Assembly: GCF_036186745.1 (NCBI RefSeq)
Contig: NZ_CP108086.1
Location: 8,737,665-8,801,664, forward strand
Length of the DNA stretch: 64,000 nucleotides
From: Microbispora hainanensis
Lineage (GTDB): Bacteria; Actinomycetota; Actinomycetes; Streptosporangiales; Streptosporangiaceae
Reading direction: 5' to 3'
Position 1 is the stretch's first letter, and every line of letters begins with the position of its first letter. A model generated the notes under the pieces. It made no database searches, was not told where the DNA came from, and was given only the letters and a program-made list of their open reading frames with translations. Made by a program: the position numbers and the translations under genes. Of the stretch, positions 50,001-59,185 are shown piece by piece.

Positions 50001-50071
50001 TGCCGGCGTTCTTCTGTTGTCGTGTCACTGTCAAGGCTCACAGCCCCGTCAGTGGGCTCGTTGTCGAGCAT
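47051..50071 (-). CDS. rne: RNase E/G family endoribonuclease
   Basis: The product has 1006 residues. Residues 1 to about 480 are low-complexity and charged, rich in Ala, Glu, Thr and Arg blocks (TRRRRRRRRRG), probably disordered and RNA- or protein-binding. The catalytic core then has an S1 domain (VGNVYLGKVQNVLPSMEAAF), the sensor and DNase-I-like regions with IVIDFIDM, and the zinc-link CDCCHGRG. A basic Ser/Gly/Asp tail ends the protein. In actinobacteria the disordered arm precedes and follows the core, unlike E. coli. It initiates mRNA decay and RNA maturation. Position upstream of rplU is conserved. Confidence 0.95.
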   Translation of the reverse strand: MLDNEPTDGAVSLDSDTTTEERRQTGGEVVSSGPSVVSTTRRRRSASRPAGPPPEPDDLPPPVTTVAAATMPKAVETTAPKSARGTVPKSAETTVASVAEPVAAPAQEEPAAKEKPKRVTRRRTKAAEEPVAEQPPVTAEAVTAPMETAPAETPPAAAETAAETVPATAETAPAAQDEPPAPTRRRRSRKRTDETETPQQAETAQAEAAQTETAQTETAQTEAVQDVPAEQPATSRRRRRVRAEEPEPERSRAMSAAEAEVDAALRLNLPDEEPLDDEPLDIEDVDLEEADDEDGDRLDVVADPFGLSAQQPAVPSVTFQAPSALFQPIFQAPDPYAVPVQRAATPPAEPVPAEDEEAEAEEPEETVDSGDDDSEGEGGTRRRRRRRGGRGRGARARDAEDGEEQESEGEEPQAASAEEDDREQAEDDSEGQTGTRRRRRRRRRGTEDADLTPDDPPNTVVRIRAPRATRSTSVDEVQGVRGSTRLEAKKQRRREGRELGRRRPPIITESEFLARRESVERIMVVRRQGGRTQIAVLEDGVLVEHYVDRESSQSYVGNVYLGKVQNVLPSMEAAFVDIGKGRNAVLYAGEVNFDTAGLEGQPKRIEAALKSGQSVLVQVTKDPIGHKGARLTSQISLPGRYLVYVPDGSMTGISRKLPDKERARLKQILRKVMPENAGVIVRTAAEGASEEELSRDVARLSAQWENIQRKAKSASPPELLSGEPDLTIRVVRDVFNEDFSSLVVEGDDAWTTVDEYVRYVAPHLADRLSKWEGETGAFAAYRIDEQIAKAMERKVWLPSGGSLVIDRTEAMTVVDVNTGKFTGQGGNLEETVTRNNLEAAEEIVRQLRLRDIGGIIVIDFIDMVLESNRDLVLRRLLECLARDRTKHQVAEVTSLGLVQMTRKRVGQGLLEAFSTPCDCCHGRGIIVSTEPVEAKPEPRGTQGKMAIEKAVAEKVAASEGSVAAAAGSVRESVTDAIDADSSDSDGGDGSASSSRGRRRSRRKTAE

Positions 50072-50174
50072 GCGGGCGCTCTCCCGTCAGCCTCCGGGCA
50101 CGTTGCCGCGCCGCGCGAAGGCTCTCGTCTCTCGCGGTCCGCCGGGCTTCCTGTCGGCGCCTCGGCGGCAAGTC

Positions 50175-50903
50175 TTATCGGTCTCCGCCTGCCCGGTCGA
50201 AGGCGAACGGGTCGGCGGGCTCACCGGTCGCGTCGAGCGGCCCCTGCGCCAGCCTGGTCACCGCAGCGGGTGACGGCGGCGCGAAGCCTGCCACGAGACG
50301 CAGACCCATGAGCACGTCATCGGGCCGGACGGCAGGTGTTTCGTGCCGAACAACCATACGAAGTATGACACACGGTTGAACGGTCTCCTGACCTGCCGTA
50401 ATTCCCGGCTCCCCCACGACGGCCAGCGAACGCACCGCCTGGCGGGCGTCGAACCGCCGCATTCCCTTCTTGGTCAGGCGCTCGACCTCCACCAGATCGG
50501 CCGAGAGGAACTCCTTCACCGCCCGCTCCGCCTCGCCCGGATCGGCTCCGGGGAGCCGCAGCTCCCACATCGAGCCCTCCAGCCGGTCGGCCAGGTTCCC
50601 GTCCCGCGCCTCCACCACGTCGAGCACGTCGAGCCCCGGCGGCAGCGAGGCGTCGAGGTCGTCGCGAACCCGCCGCGGGTCGCACGGCCGGTTCACCCCG
50701 ATCTCCAGGTATTCGGCCTCGCTCGCCACTCCGGTGGGGGCGGCGCCGGCGTAGGAGATCTTCGGGTGAGGGCTGAAGCCGGCGCTGTAGGCCACCGGAA
50801 TGCCCGCTCGCCGCACCGCCCTTTCGACGGCGCGGGAGATGTCGCGGTGGCTGGTGAAACGCAGGCGGCCCCGCTTGGCGTAGCGCACACGAAGGCGCTG
50901 CAC
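50175..50903 (-). CDS. TIGR03936/DUF2344 radical-SAM-linked protein
   Basis: The product has 242 residues: QRLRVRYAKRGRLRFTSHRD, RAVRRAGIPVAYSAGFSPHP and AEYLEIGVNRPCDPRRVRDD. This is the family (DUF2344) normally encoded beside, or fused to, the TIGR03960 radical-SAM protein, as here. The function is unknown; an RNA-related role has been suggested by its neighbours. It follows the radical-SAM gene by 94 bases. Confidence 0.88.
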   Translation of the reverse strand: MQRLRVRYAKRGRLRFTSHRDISRAVERAVRRAGIPVAYSAGFSPHPKISYAGAAPTGVASEAEYLEIGVNRPCDPRRVRDDLDASLPPGLDVLDVVEARDGNLADRLEGSMWELRLPGADPGEAERAVKEFLSADLVEVERLTKKGMRRFDARQAVRSLAVVGEPGITAGQETVQPCVILRMVVRHETPAVRPDDVLMGLRLVAGFAPPSPAAVTRLAQGPLDATGEPADPFAFDRAGGDR

Positions 50904-50997
50904 GGTGGGTTCGGGCGCGGGCCCGTCGGGAACGGGTTTCAGAGTTCCGTCGTCCTTCCGCTGTCGGTCGATCGTCTTTCAGGATAGGCCGTGACCG

Positions 50998-52920
50998 TCA
51001 GATCACGGTGAGTGGCAGCAGTTTTCTGCCCGTGGGGCCGATCTGGATCTCCGTCCCCATCGTGGGGCAGACGCCGCAGTCGTAGCAGGGCGTCCAGCGG
51101 CAGTCCTCGACCTCGACCGTGTTCAGCGCGTCCTGCCAGTCCTGCCACAGCCACTCGCGGTCGAGACCGGCGTCGAGGTGGTCCCAGGGGAGCACCTCGT
51201 GCTCGTCCCGCTCGCGCGTCGTGTACCAGTCCACGTCGACCGGCTCGTCGGCGAAGGCGCGCTCGGCCGCGGCCATCCACCGCTCGAACGAGAAGTGCTC
51301 GCTCCATCCGTCGAACCTGCCGCCGTCCTCCCAGACGGCCCGGATGACCCGGCCCACCCGGCGGTCGCCCCGCGACAGCAGCCCCTCCACGATCGACGGC
51401 TTGCCGTCGTGGTAGCGGTAGCCGATGGCCCTGCCGTACTCCTTGTCGGAGCGCAGGGCGTCGCGCAGCGCGCGCAGCCGGCGGTCCACCGTCTCGTGGT
51501 CGCACTGGGCGGCCCACTGGAACGGCGTGTGCGGCTTGGGCACGAACCCGCCGATGGAGACCGTGCAGCGGATGTCGCGCGAGCCCGTCGCCTCGCGGCC
51601 CGCCTTGATGACCTTCTTGGCCAGGTCGGCGATGCCGAGGACGTCCTCGTCCTCCTCGGTCGGGAGCCCGCACATGAAGTAGAGCTTCACCTGCCGCCAG
51701 CCGTTGGAGTAGGCGGTCGTGACCGTGCGGATCAGGTCCTCCTCGGTGACCATCTTGTTGATCACCTTGCGCATCCGCTCGGACCCGCCCTCCGGCGCGA
51801 ACGTGAGACCGGAACGGCGGCCGTTGCGGGACAGCTCGTTCGCCAGGTCGATGTTGAACGCGTCGACCCGGGTGGAGGGCAGGGACAGGCCGACCTGGCT
51901 GCCCTCGTAACGGTCGGCGAGGCCCTTGGTGACGTCGGCGATCTCGGAGTGGTCCGCGCTGGACAGCGACAGCAGCCCGACCTCGCTGAAGCCGGACTCC
52001 CTGATCCCCGCCTCGACCATGTCGCCGATCGTGGTGATCGACCGCTCCCGCACCGGACGGGTGATCATCCCCGCCTGGCAGAAGCGGCAGCCCCGGGTGC
52101 AGCCCCGGAAGATCTCGACGCTGAACCGCTCGTGCACGGTCTCGGCGAGCGGGACCAGCGGTTTCTTCGGGTAGGGCCACTCGTCGAGGTCCATGACCGT
52201 GTGCTTGAACACGCGCGTCGGCACGCCGTCGCGGTTGGGGACGACGCGCATGATGCGGCCGTCCGGGTGGTACTCGACGTCATAGAACTTCGGGACGTAC
52301 ACCCCGCCGGTGGAGGCGAGGCGCAGCAGCAGCTCGTCGCGGCCGCCGGGCGAGCCCTCGGCCTTCCACTCGCGCAGCACCTCGGAGATCGCGATGGCGA
52401 TCTGCTCGCCGTCGCCGAGCACGGCGGCGTCGAGGAAGTCGGCGATCGGCTCCGGGTTGAACGCGGCGTGGCCGCCCGCCAGAACGATCGGGTCCTCGTC
52501 GGTGCGGTCCGCCGCCTCCAGCGGGATCCCCGCCAGGTCGAGCGCGGTGAGGAGGTTGGTGTAGCCCAGCTCGGTGGCGAACGACACCCCGAGGATGTCG
52601 AACGCGCGAACCGGCCGGTGACCGTCCACGGTGAACTGCGGGACACCCTCGGACCGCATGAGCGCCTCGAGGTCGGGCCACACCGCGTAGGTGCGCTCCG
52701 CCAGCGTCTCGGGCAGCTCGTTGAGGATCTCGTAGAGGATCTGCACCCCCTGGTTGGGCAGGCCGACCTCGTAGGCGTCCGGGTACATCAGGGCCCACCG
52801 GACGGTCGCCTCGTCCCAGTCCTTGACCGTCGAGTTCAGCTCGCCCCCGACGTACTGGATCGGCTTCTGCACCTTGGGCAGCAGCGGCTCCAGGCGGGGA
52901 AACAACGACTCGACAGACAT
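50998..52920 (-). CDS. TIGR03960 family B12-binding-like radical SAM protein
   Basis: The product has 640 residues. An N-terminal B12-binding-like region (WALMYPDAYEVGLPNQGVQI) precedes the radical-SAM barrel, whose iron-sulfur motif is EIFRGCTRGCRFCQAGM (C-x3-C-x2-C). A C-terminal region has EDCRWTPCYDCGVCPTMGTE with further Cys. The reaction is unknown. The family is widespread in actinobacteria and pairs with TIGR03936. Confidence 0.92.
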   Translation of the reverse strand: MSVESLFPRLEPLLPKVQKPIQYVGGELNSTVKDWDEATVRWALMYPDAYEVGLPNQGVQILYEILNELPETLAERTYAVWPDLEALMRSEGVPQFTVDGHRPVRAFDILGVSFATELGYTNLLTALDLAGIPLEAADRTDEDPIVLAGGHAAFNPEPIADFLDAAVLGDGEQIAIAISEVLREWKAEGSPGGRDELLLRLASTGGVYVPKFYDVEYHPDGRIMRVVPNRDGVPTRVFKHTVMDLDEWPYPKKPLVPLAETVHERFSVEIFRGCTRGCRFCQAGMITRPVRERSITTIGDMVEAGIRESGFSEVGLLSLSSADHSEIADVTKGLADRYEGSQVGLSLPSTRVDAFNIDLANELSRNGRRSGLTFAPEGGSERMRKVINKMVTEEDLIRTVTTAYSNGWRQVKLYFMCGLPTEEDEDVLGIADLAKKVIKAGREATGSRDIRCTVSIGGFVPKPHTPFQWAAQCDHETVDRRLRALRDALRSDKEYGRAIGYRYHDGKPSIVEGLLSRGDRRVGRVIRAVWEDGGRFDGWSEHFSFERWMAAAERAFADEPVDVDWYTTRERDEHEVLPWDHLDAGLDREWLWQDWQDALNTVEVEDCRWTPCYDCGVCPTMGTEIQIGPTGRKLLPLTVI

Positions 52921-53079
52921 GTATCCAGGGTATCGGCTCCGGAGAGTGGCCCCTGCGGATCTTCCGTCCTCAGCAGGGGTGCCAGATCGGGCCGCCCGCG
53001 CGGCGAGACCGGGCGGTGACCCGGCTCGCCGTAGGCCGCGGCGTCCCGGCGCCCGGCGCGAGGCACCGGGCGGCGCGGA

Positions 53080-54252
53080 TCACCCGGGCCGCGACCTGAG
53101 ATGGATCGCCTGCAGGATGGCCACCGCCGTCATGTTCGCGAACGTCGCCGTGCCGCCGTAGGAGACGAACGGCAGCGGCACGCCGGTGATCGGCATGATT
53201 CCGATCGTCATGCCGACGTTGACGAGGGTCTGGAAGCCCAGCCACGCGACGATGCCGCCGGAGACGAGCGCACTGAACCGGTCGTTGCACATCCGGGCGA
53301 TCCGCACGCCGCGCAGCAGCACCACGCCGAGCAGGGCCACCACGGTGACCGACCCGACGAAGCCGAGCTCCTCGCCCGCGACGGTGAAGATGAAGTCGGT
53401 GTGCTGCTCGGGCACGAAGCGACCCGTGGTCTGGCCGCCGTGGAACAGGCCCTTGCCGAACACCTCGCCCGACCCGATCGCCACGAGCGCCTGCGTGCTG
53501 TTGTAGCCCACGCCGCGCGGGTCGCTCGACGGGTCGATGAGCGCGGTGAACCGCGCCACCTGGTAGGGCTTGAGCAGCCCCAGCGCCCACACCGCCACCC
53601 CCGCGAGGCCCGCGAGCAGCACCCCGGCCAGCACCCAGCGCTTGCGTATCCCGGCGAAGACGATGATCGCGCCGGTCGTCGCCATCAGCACCATCGTGGT
53701 GCCGAGGTCGGGCTGCAGCATGACCAGCGCCGCCGCCCCGCCCGCCGCCGCCAGCGACAGCGCGAGACCGGAGCCCCTCGGCCGGTCCTTGGTCTTCCCC
53801 TTCTCGGACACCGGGGCCAGCAGCCGCGCCAGCATCACCACCAGCGCCGGCTTCATCAGCTCGGCGGGCTGCAGGGCGAAACCCCCGCCGAGCAGGATCC
53901 ACGAGTGGTGGCCGTTGACCGTCGAACCCATCGGGCTGATCACCAGGATCAGCCCGAGGACGGCGATGCCGTACAGGACCGGCGCGTACGTGCGCAGCCA
54001 GCGGTAGTCGGTCACCGCGATCGCGCTGTAGAGGGCCAGGCCGATGAGCAGGTTGAGCACGTGCTTCTTGGCCATGCCCGTCGGCTCGATCGACGACCAC
54101 GTGCGGGTGGCCGACCACACCAGCAGCGTGCCGATCGCGCTGAGCGCGACCACCGCGCCGAACAGCAGCCAGTCCATCCGCCAGACGACCGATCCCCTGC
54201 CGACGACGCGGCTCGCGAACGACCTCCGCCTTACCCCGAGGGCTTCAGTCAT
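53080..54252 (-). CDS. rodA: Rod shape-determining protein RodA (SEDS glycosyltransferase)
   Basis: The product has 390 residues and about ten membrane segments. SEDS motifs are seen: GGGFALQPAELMKPALVVML, LLKPYQVARFTALIDPSSD, GYNSTQALVAIGSGEVFGKG and FVPEQHTDFIFTVAGEELGF. It polymerises peptidoglycan glycan strands together with PBP2, whose gene lies 12 bases upstream on the same strand. It closes the mre operon. Confidence 0.95.
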   Translation of the reverse strand: MTEALGVRRRSFASRVVGRGSVVWRMDWLLFGAVVALSAIGTLLVWSATRTWSSIEPTGMAKKHVLNLLIGLALYSAIAVTDYRWLRTYAPVLYGIAVLGLILVISPMGSTVNGHHSWILLGGGFALQPAELMKPALVVMLARLLAPVSEKGKTKDRPRGSGLALSLAAAGGAAALVMLQPDLGTTMVLMATTGAIIVFAGIRKRWVLAGVLLAGLAGVAVWALGLLKPYQVARFTALIDPSSDPRGVGYNSTQALVAIGSGEVFGKGLFHGGQTTGRFVPEQHTDFIFTVAGEELGFVGSVTVVALLGVVLLRGVRIARMCNDRFSALVSGGIVAWLGFQTLVNVGMTIGIMPITGVPLPFVSYGGTATFANMTAVAILQAIHLRSRPG

Positions 54253-54264
54253 GGCAGATCCGCC

Positions 54265-56319
54265 TCACTGCGTTTCGCGGCTGATGGCCGGCAGCCGCGT
54301 CGCCGGTTTGCCGTCCGGAAGCGCCGGCTTGAGCGGCTTGCCGTCGTTCCCCTTGCCGAGGCCGTAGATCCCCTCCCAGATGCGCCGCACGGCGGGCGCG
54401 GCGGTCGAGGCGCCGAAGCCGCCCTGCGCCACCATGACCACGGTGACCAGCCGCGGATTGTCCGCAGGCGCGAAGGACGCGAACCACGACGTGTCCTCCT
54501 TGCCGTAGACCTCTGCCGTACCGGTCTTGCCGCCGATCTTGACGACGTTCATCGGGAACCCGCGGAACGCGCCGGCGGCCGTGCCGTCCGAGGGCACCTC
54601 GCTGAGCGCCTTGCGGATGTAGGTGCGGGTCTCGTCGTTGACCGGGAGGCGCCCCACGACCGGGACCGGGATCTCCTTCTTAAGGGTGCCGTCCGGCCGC
54701 ATCAGCGCCCAGCCGACACGCGGGCTGCGCACCTGGCCGTCGCCCAGCAGCGCCGCGTACGCCCGCGCGAGCTGGAGCGGGGTGACCAGCACGTCGCCCT
54801 GGCCGATCGAGAGGTTGACCGCCTCGTAGGCGTGGAAGATCATGCCCTCCAGGCAGTTCTCGTTGGCCAGCCGCTTGGCGAACGCCGCCCGGCTCTGGTC
54901 CTTCATCTCCGGGTAGCCGATCTTGGCCCGCTTGCACATCTCCGACTTCGTCGTGTTGTACAGGTCGAGCTTCCAGGCGCGGGTCGGGATGCGGCCCGCG
55001 GACTCGCCGGGCAGGTCGATGCCGGTGCGCTTGCCGAAGCCGTAGGCCTTGGCCATGTTCGGCATCGGCTCCTTGACCTTGGCCTTGGGCGTCTTGCCGC
55101 CGTCGCGCAGCCACTCCTCATATCCGGCGCGGTAGAACACGGTGTCACACGACTTGACCAGCGCCTCGTGCAGCGAGATCGCGCCCAGGCTCATGCCGCC
55201 CGCGTTCGGGTACGACCTGCCCTCGACGTTGTAGGAGCTCGGGCACTGGTAGGTGCCGTGCAGGGGCTGCCCATCGGCGATCATCGCCGACACCGAGCTG
55301 ATCTTGAAGGTCGAACCCGGCGCGTACTCGCCGGCGATCGCCCGCGACACCAGCGGCTTGCCCGACTTGTCCGACAGCAGCCACCGGTAGTCCTTCTCCG
55401 AGATGCCGCCCGTCCAGACCTTGGGGTCGTACGTCGGCCGGCTGGCCATCGCGATCACGCGACCGGTCTTGATGTCGAGCACCACGCCTGCGGCGCCGTC
55501 GGAGCGGGGCACCTCCTGCATGGCCTGGTCCAGCGACTTCTCCACGATGCGCTGCACCTTGGCGTCGATGCTGGTCACCAGGACGTCGCCGGGGACCGGG
55601 TCGGACGCCTGGTTGACCGTGATGACCTTGCCCATCCGGTCGACCTGGACGTTGCGCAGGCCGGGCGTGCCGCGCAGTGCGGAATCGTAGGTGCGCTCGA
55701 GCCCGTCGCGGCCGGTGAGGTCGACGCCCGAATAGTTGGCCTTGAGACCCTCGCGCTTTTCCAGCTCGCTCTCCGTCACCGGCTGCAGGTAGCCGAGGAG
55801 CTGGGCGGCGTCCTTTCCGTTGGGATAGTCGCGCAGCGCCTGGATGTCGGCCGTGACGCCGGGGAAGTCCTCCTGGCGCTCCAGGATCTGCAGCGCCGCC
55901 CGGGGATTGACGTTGTTGGCGACCGGGATCGGCGTGTACGGCGAGCCGGGCCAGCACGGGCGGCTGATGCCCGGGCCGCACGCCCGGATCTCCTGCTTCA
56001 GCTTCGCGAGCGGCACCTTCAGCACGGCGGACAACCGGCGCAGAACCGCGTCGCCGCCGTCCGGCATCCGCTCAAGCCGGCCGCGGTCCACGGAGACCAC
56101 CAGCGTCGTACGGTTGCGCACGAGCGGGCGGCCGGAGGAGTCGAGGATCGCCCCACGCAGAGCGGGCACCCGCACCTCACGGGTGCGCGTCTCCGTCGCG
56201 ACCGTGACGAACCGCGGCCCCTGCACCACCTGGACCTGCCACAGCCGGACGACGAGCACCACGATCATGGCGATGACCAGCACCTGCAGGACGATCAGGC
56301 GTCCGCGCAAACGTGTCAT
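54265..56319 (-). CDS. mrdA: Penicillin-binding protein 2 (transpeptidase)
   Basis: The product has 684 residues. It has one N-terminal membrane anchor (LIVLQVLVIAMIVVLVVRLW), then a PBP dimer domain and a transpeptidase domain. The transpeptidase domain carries the active-site GSTFKISS (S-x-x-K), KSCD as the S-x-N equivalent and GGKTGTAEV (K-T-G). It crosslinks peptidoglycan during elongation as RodA's partner. The ATG at 56319 overlaps the mreD stop by 4 bases. Confidence 0.95.
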   Translation of the reverse strand: MTRLRGRLIVLQVLVIAMIVVLVVRLWQVQVVQGPRFVTVATETRTREVRVPALRGAILDSSGRPLVRNRTTLVVSVDRGRLERMPDGGDAVLRRLSAVLKVPLAKLKQEIRACGPGISRPCWPGSPYTPIPVANNVNPRAALQILERQEDFPGVTADIQALRDYPNGKDAAQLLGYLQPVTESELEKREGLKANYSGVDLTGRDGLERTYDSALRGTPGLRNVQVDRMGKVITVNQASDPVPGDVLVTSIDAKVQRIVEKSLDQAMQEVPRSDGAAGVVLDIKTGRVIAMASRPTYDPKVWTGGISEKDYRWLLSDKSGKPLVSRAIAGEYAPGSTFKISSVSAMIADGQPLHGTYQCPSSYNVEGRSYPNAGGMSLGAISLHEALVKSCDTVFYRAGYEEWLRDGGKTPKAKVKEPMPNMAKAYGFGKRTGIDLPGESAGRIPTRAWKLDLYNTTKSEMCKRAKIGYPEMKDQSRAAFAKRLANENCLEGMIFHAYEAVNLSIGQGDVLVTPLQLARAYAALLGDGQVRSPRVGWALMRPDGTLKKEIPVPVVGRLPVNDETRTYIRKALSEVPSDGTAAGAFRGFPMNVVKIGGKTGTAEVYGKEDTSWFASFAPADNPRLVTVVMVAQGGFGASTAAPAVRRIWEGIYGLGKGNDGKPLKPALPDGKPATRLPAISRETQ

Positions 56320-56834
56320 GCCGTCCCCCGTCTCCAGCTCGGCACGAGCTCGCCACCGCCTGCGCGCCTGCGATGGCCGCCGTGCGTGACCTTGACCGCC
56401 CAGAGCGCCAGTGGAGCGGCCACGAGATTGCAGATCGCGGCCCGGGGCCATGCCGTGGCCAGCACCGACCAGGTGACCCCCGGCGCGCCGATCAACGCGC
56501 CCAGGCCCGCCAGCATGCCGGGCGCGAGCACGGCGCACGCCGCCACCGCGAACAGCGGCACCCGATCTCCCAACCGCCCGGCCGCGTAGCCGAGGGCGCA
56601 CAGCACCAGCGCGTACTGGCCCAGCGTGTGGTTCGAGGGAGGCAGCAGGTCATAGGCGAGCCCGCCGCAGAAGCCGATCACCGCGCCCGGGACGGCCCCG
56701 CGCCTGGTCGCGAGCGCGGCCACCGTCACCAGCACCAGGTCGGGCGCCCAGGAAAGCAGCAGCCGGTTGACCACACTGACCTGGAGCACCAGAGCCACGA
56801 AGAGCAGCAGCGCGGCGAGGAGGTTGCGGCCCAT
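56316..56834 (-). CDS. mreD: Rod shape-determining protein MreD
   Basis: The product has 172 residues and five or six membrane segments: AALLLFVALVLQVSVVNRLL, GAVIGFCGGLAYDLLPPSNH, TLGQYALVLCALGYAAGRLG. This matches MreD, the small membrane component that links MreC and RodA-PBP2. It ends with a basic tail (GGHRRRAGGGELVP). Three bases separate it from mreC. Confidence 0.9.
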   Translation of the reverse strand: MGRNLLAALLLFVALVLQVSVVNRLLLSWAPDLVLVTVAALATRRGAVPGAVIGFCGGLAYDLLPPSNHTLGQYALVLCALGYAAGRLGDRVPLFAVAACAVLAPGMLAGLGALIGAPGVTWSVLATAWPRAAICNLVAAPLALWAVKVTHGGHRRRAGGGELVPSWRRGTA

Positions 56835-56837
56835 CGG

Positions 56838-58145
56838 TCAGTTCCTTTCACCGTGGCCGTCGTGCTGCCGAGGCGCGTCGCGCGGCTCCACGGCCGGCGG
56901 CCGGTGCGCGGCGGGCGATCGGTGCGCGGCGGGCTGCTCGTGGACCTGCCGCCCCTGCGCCTGCCGTTCCTGCGCCGGCTGCTCGCGCCCCTGCTCCTGC
57001 GCCTGCCGTTCTTGGGCGTACTGCTCCTGTGCGCGCTGCTCTTGGGCGCGCTGCTCGCTGTCCACGGCCTGCGTGCCGTGCCGGCCGCGCCGCTCCTGCG
57101 CGGCCTCGGGCCGGCCCTCGCGCACCTGCGGTCCGGTCGCGGCCCGCGCCTCGTCGCCCGCGCCGCGACTGCGGCCGTCGAGCCCCCACTCGGCCTCCAG
57201 CGAGGCGCGTCCCTGCCCCCGGGCGTCGCCGCGCCGCTGGTCCTCGCGCGGCGGCTTCGGCGGCGGTGGCGGCTTCGGCGGCAGCACCGCGTCGCGCGGA
57301 TCACGCTTCGGCGCCGCGACCACCACGCCGACGACGTCCAGCGCGGAGAAGTCGGTGAAGGGCCGCGCGTAGGCCGTCCTCGTCACCTCACCCGGCGTGT
57401 TGTCCACCCGCTCGACCACGCCGATCGGCACCCCCGGCACGTACGGCTTGCTCTGCTGGGAGCCGAACGAGACGATCCGGCGGCCCACGCCGATCGGCAC
57501 GGTGGAGTCGAGCAGGCGGAACCTGACGAGGTTGCCGCCGCCGCCCGCCTCGCCGAGGCCGCTCACGACGCCGAGCTCGTTGCCGCCCTCCAACCTGGCC
57601 CCGGCCGACAGGGCCGGGTCGGTCAGGAGCGCCACCGTCGAGCCGTCCGGGCCCGCCTGGACGACGCGGCCGACCAGCCCGGCGTCGCTGAGCACCGTCA
57701 TGTCGGGCCGGATCCCGTCGCCGGTGCCGGCGTCGATCTCGACCGTGTCCTCGAAACCGGCCACCGTACGCCGCGCGACGACCTGGGCCGGCACGATGCG
57801 GTAGCGGCCGAGACCCGCCAGCCCGAGCATGCTGTCGAGCTTGTCGGCCCGTGCCCTGTCGAGCTTCTGCGCCGACACCTCGTCGCGCAGCCGCGCGTTC
57901 TCCTTGCGCAGGTCGGCGATGGTGCGCCGCGCGGAGGGCGCGTCGCGCACCATGCCGACGAATCCGGTGATCGGGCTGGTGACGGCGGCACCGACGCGCT
58001 CGGCCTTCCCGAACACGGCACTCGCGAAGTCGCGCACCGGGCCGAGGACGCGGTTGTTCCCGGCCCGGTGATCCACGGTGATGAGGATCAGCGCCACGGC
58101 GAGGAGGATTCCGAGCGTGAGACGGGCGCGACGGGTGTCTCTCAT
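56838..58145 (-). CDS. mreC: Rod shape-determining protein MreC with long Gln/Glu-rich tail
   Basis: The product has 435 residues. One membrane segment (ARLTLGILLAVALILITVDH), a coiled coil (about 70-105, IADLRKENARLRDEVSAQKL) and the beta-domain (AQVVARRTVAGFEDTVEIDA; DSTVPIGVGRRIVSFGSQ) form standard MreC up to about residue 280. The rest is Pro-rich and then repeats of the QEQ/RAQEQ type, with a His/Pro-rich end. The tail is extracellular and probably disordered. Usual MreC is about 280-330 residues. Confidence 0.93.
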   Translation of the reverse strand: MRDTRRARLTLGILLAVALILITVDHRAGNNRVLGPVRDFASAVFGKAERVGAAVTSPITGFVGMVRDAPSARRTIADLRKENARLRDEVSAQKLDRARADKLDSMLGLAGLGRYRIVPAQVVARRTVAGFEDTVEIDAGTGDGIRPDMTVLSDAGLVGRVVQAGPDGSTVALLTDPALSAGARLEGGNELGVVSGLGEAGGGGNLVRFRLLDSTVPIGVGRRIVSFGSQQSKPYVPGVPIGVVERVDNTPGEVTRTAYARPFTDFSALDVVGVVVAAPKRDPRDAVLPPKPPPPPKPPREDQRRGDARGQGRASLEAEWGLDGRSRGAGDEARAATGPQVREGRPEAAQERRGRHGTQAVDSEQRAQEQRAQEQYAQERQAQEQGREQPAQERQAQGRQVHEQPAAHRSPAAHRPPAVEPRDAPRQHDGHGERN

Positions 58146-58153
58146 GACGCTCC

Positions 58154-59185
58154 TTAGTTGCGGGGCTCCGGCACGAGCACCTGCTGGAGGGCTTCAAAGT
58201 CCTCCACGCACCGCCCGGAGCCGAGCGCGACCGAGTCGAGCGCGTTCTCGGCCAGGTGGACCGGCATGCCGGTCTCCTCACGCAACCGGTCGACCATGCC
58301 GCGCAGCAGGGCGCCGCCACCGGTCACGGCGATCCCCCGGTCCATGAGGTCGCCGGAGAGCTCCGGCGGGCACTTGTCCAGCGTCGACTTCACCGCGTCG
58401 ACGATCGCGTTGACCGGCTCTGCGATGGACCGGCGGATCTCCTCCGCGCTGATGACGACCGTCTTCGGCAGGCCGCTGACCAGGTCGCGGCCGCGCACCT
58501 CGGCGTGGAAGTCCTCGCCCGTGACGCAGGCCGACCCGACGGCGATCTTGACTTCCTCCGCCGTGCGCTCGCCCAGCATCAGCGAGTACTCCTTCTTGGC
58601 GAAGGCGATGACCGCGTGGTCGAGCTCGTCGCCGCCGACGCGGATCGACTGGCTGGTCACGATGCCGCCCATCGAGATGATGGCCACCTCGGTGGTGCCG
58701 CCGCCGATGTCGACGACCATGTTCCCGGTCGGCTCGTGGACCGGCAGGCCGGCTCCGATCGCGGCCGCCATCGGTTCCTCGATGATGTACACACGGCGGG
58801 CCCCGGCCTGGTAGCCCGCTTCTTTCACGGCGCGCTGCTCCACCGCGGTGATGCCACTCGGCACGGCCACGATGATGCGCGGGCGCACGAAATGGCGCCG
58901 TTTGTGGATCTTCTGGATGAAGTAACGCAGCATCCGCTCGGTCACATCGAAGTCCGCGATGACACCGTCCCTCAGGGGACGGATCGCGACGATGTTTCCG
59001 GGCGTCCGACCGATCATCCGCTTCGCTTCTATCCCAACAGCCACGATGTTTCCTGTCGTGACGTTGATGGCGACGACGGACGGCTCGTTCAGGACGATGC
59101 CGCGCCCTCGGACGTAGACGAGAGTGTTCGCCGTGCCAAGGTCGACAGCCATGTCACGGCCCAGGAATGTCAGCTTGCTGCCCAT
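58154..59185 (-). CDS. mreB: Actin-like protein MreB
   Basis: The product has 343 residues. Actin-family motifs are present: MAVDLGTANTLVYVRGRGI (phosphate 1), NMVVDIGGGTTEVAIISMGG (phosphate 2) and IAVTGGGALLRGMVDRLREE (adenosine). Its ATP-dependent filaments under the membrane direct cell-wall synthesis. It is the first gene of the mreB-mreC-mreD-mrdA-rodA run, all closely spaced. Confidence 0.98.
   Translation of the reverse strand: MGSKLTFLGRDMAVDLGTANTLVYVRGRGIVLNEPSVVAINVTTGNIVAVGIEAKRMIGRTPGNIVAIRPLRDGVIADFDVTERMLRYFIQKIHKRRHFVRPRIIVAVPSGITAVEQRAVKEAGYQAGARRVYIIEEPMAAAIGAGLPVHEPTGNMVVDIGGGTTEVAIISMGGIVTSQSIRVGGDELDHAVIAFAKKEYSLMLGERTAEEVKIAVGSACVTGEDFHAEVRGRDLVSGLPKTVVISAEEIRRSIAEPVNAIVDAVKSTLDKCPPELSGDLMDRGIAVTGGGALLRGMVDRLREETGMPVHLAENALDSVALGSGRCVEDFEALQQVLVPEPRN

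Noticed and set aside
47039..50311. Plus-strand open frame of about 1090 codons opposite RNase E/G
   Set aside because: It is the antisense of a clear RNase E/G gene; high GC keeps antisense frames open, and the translation shows no domain.
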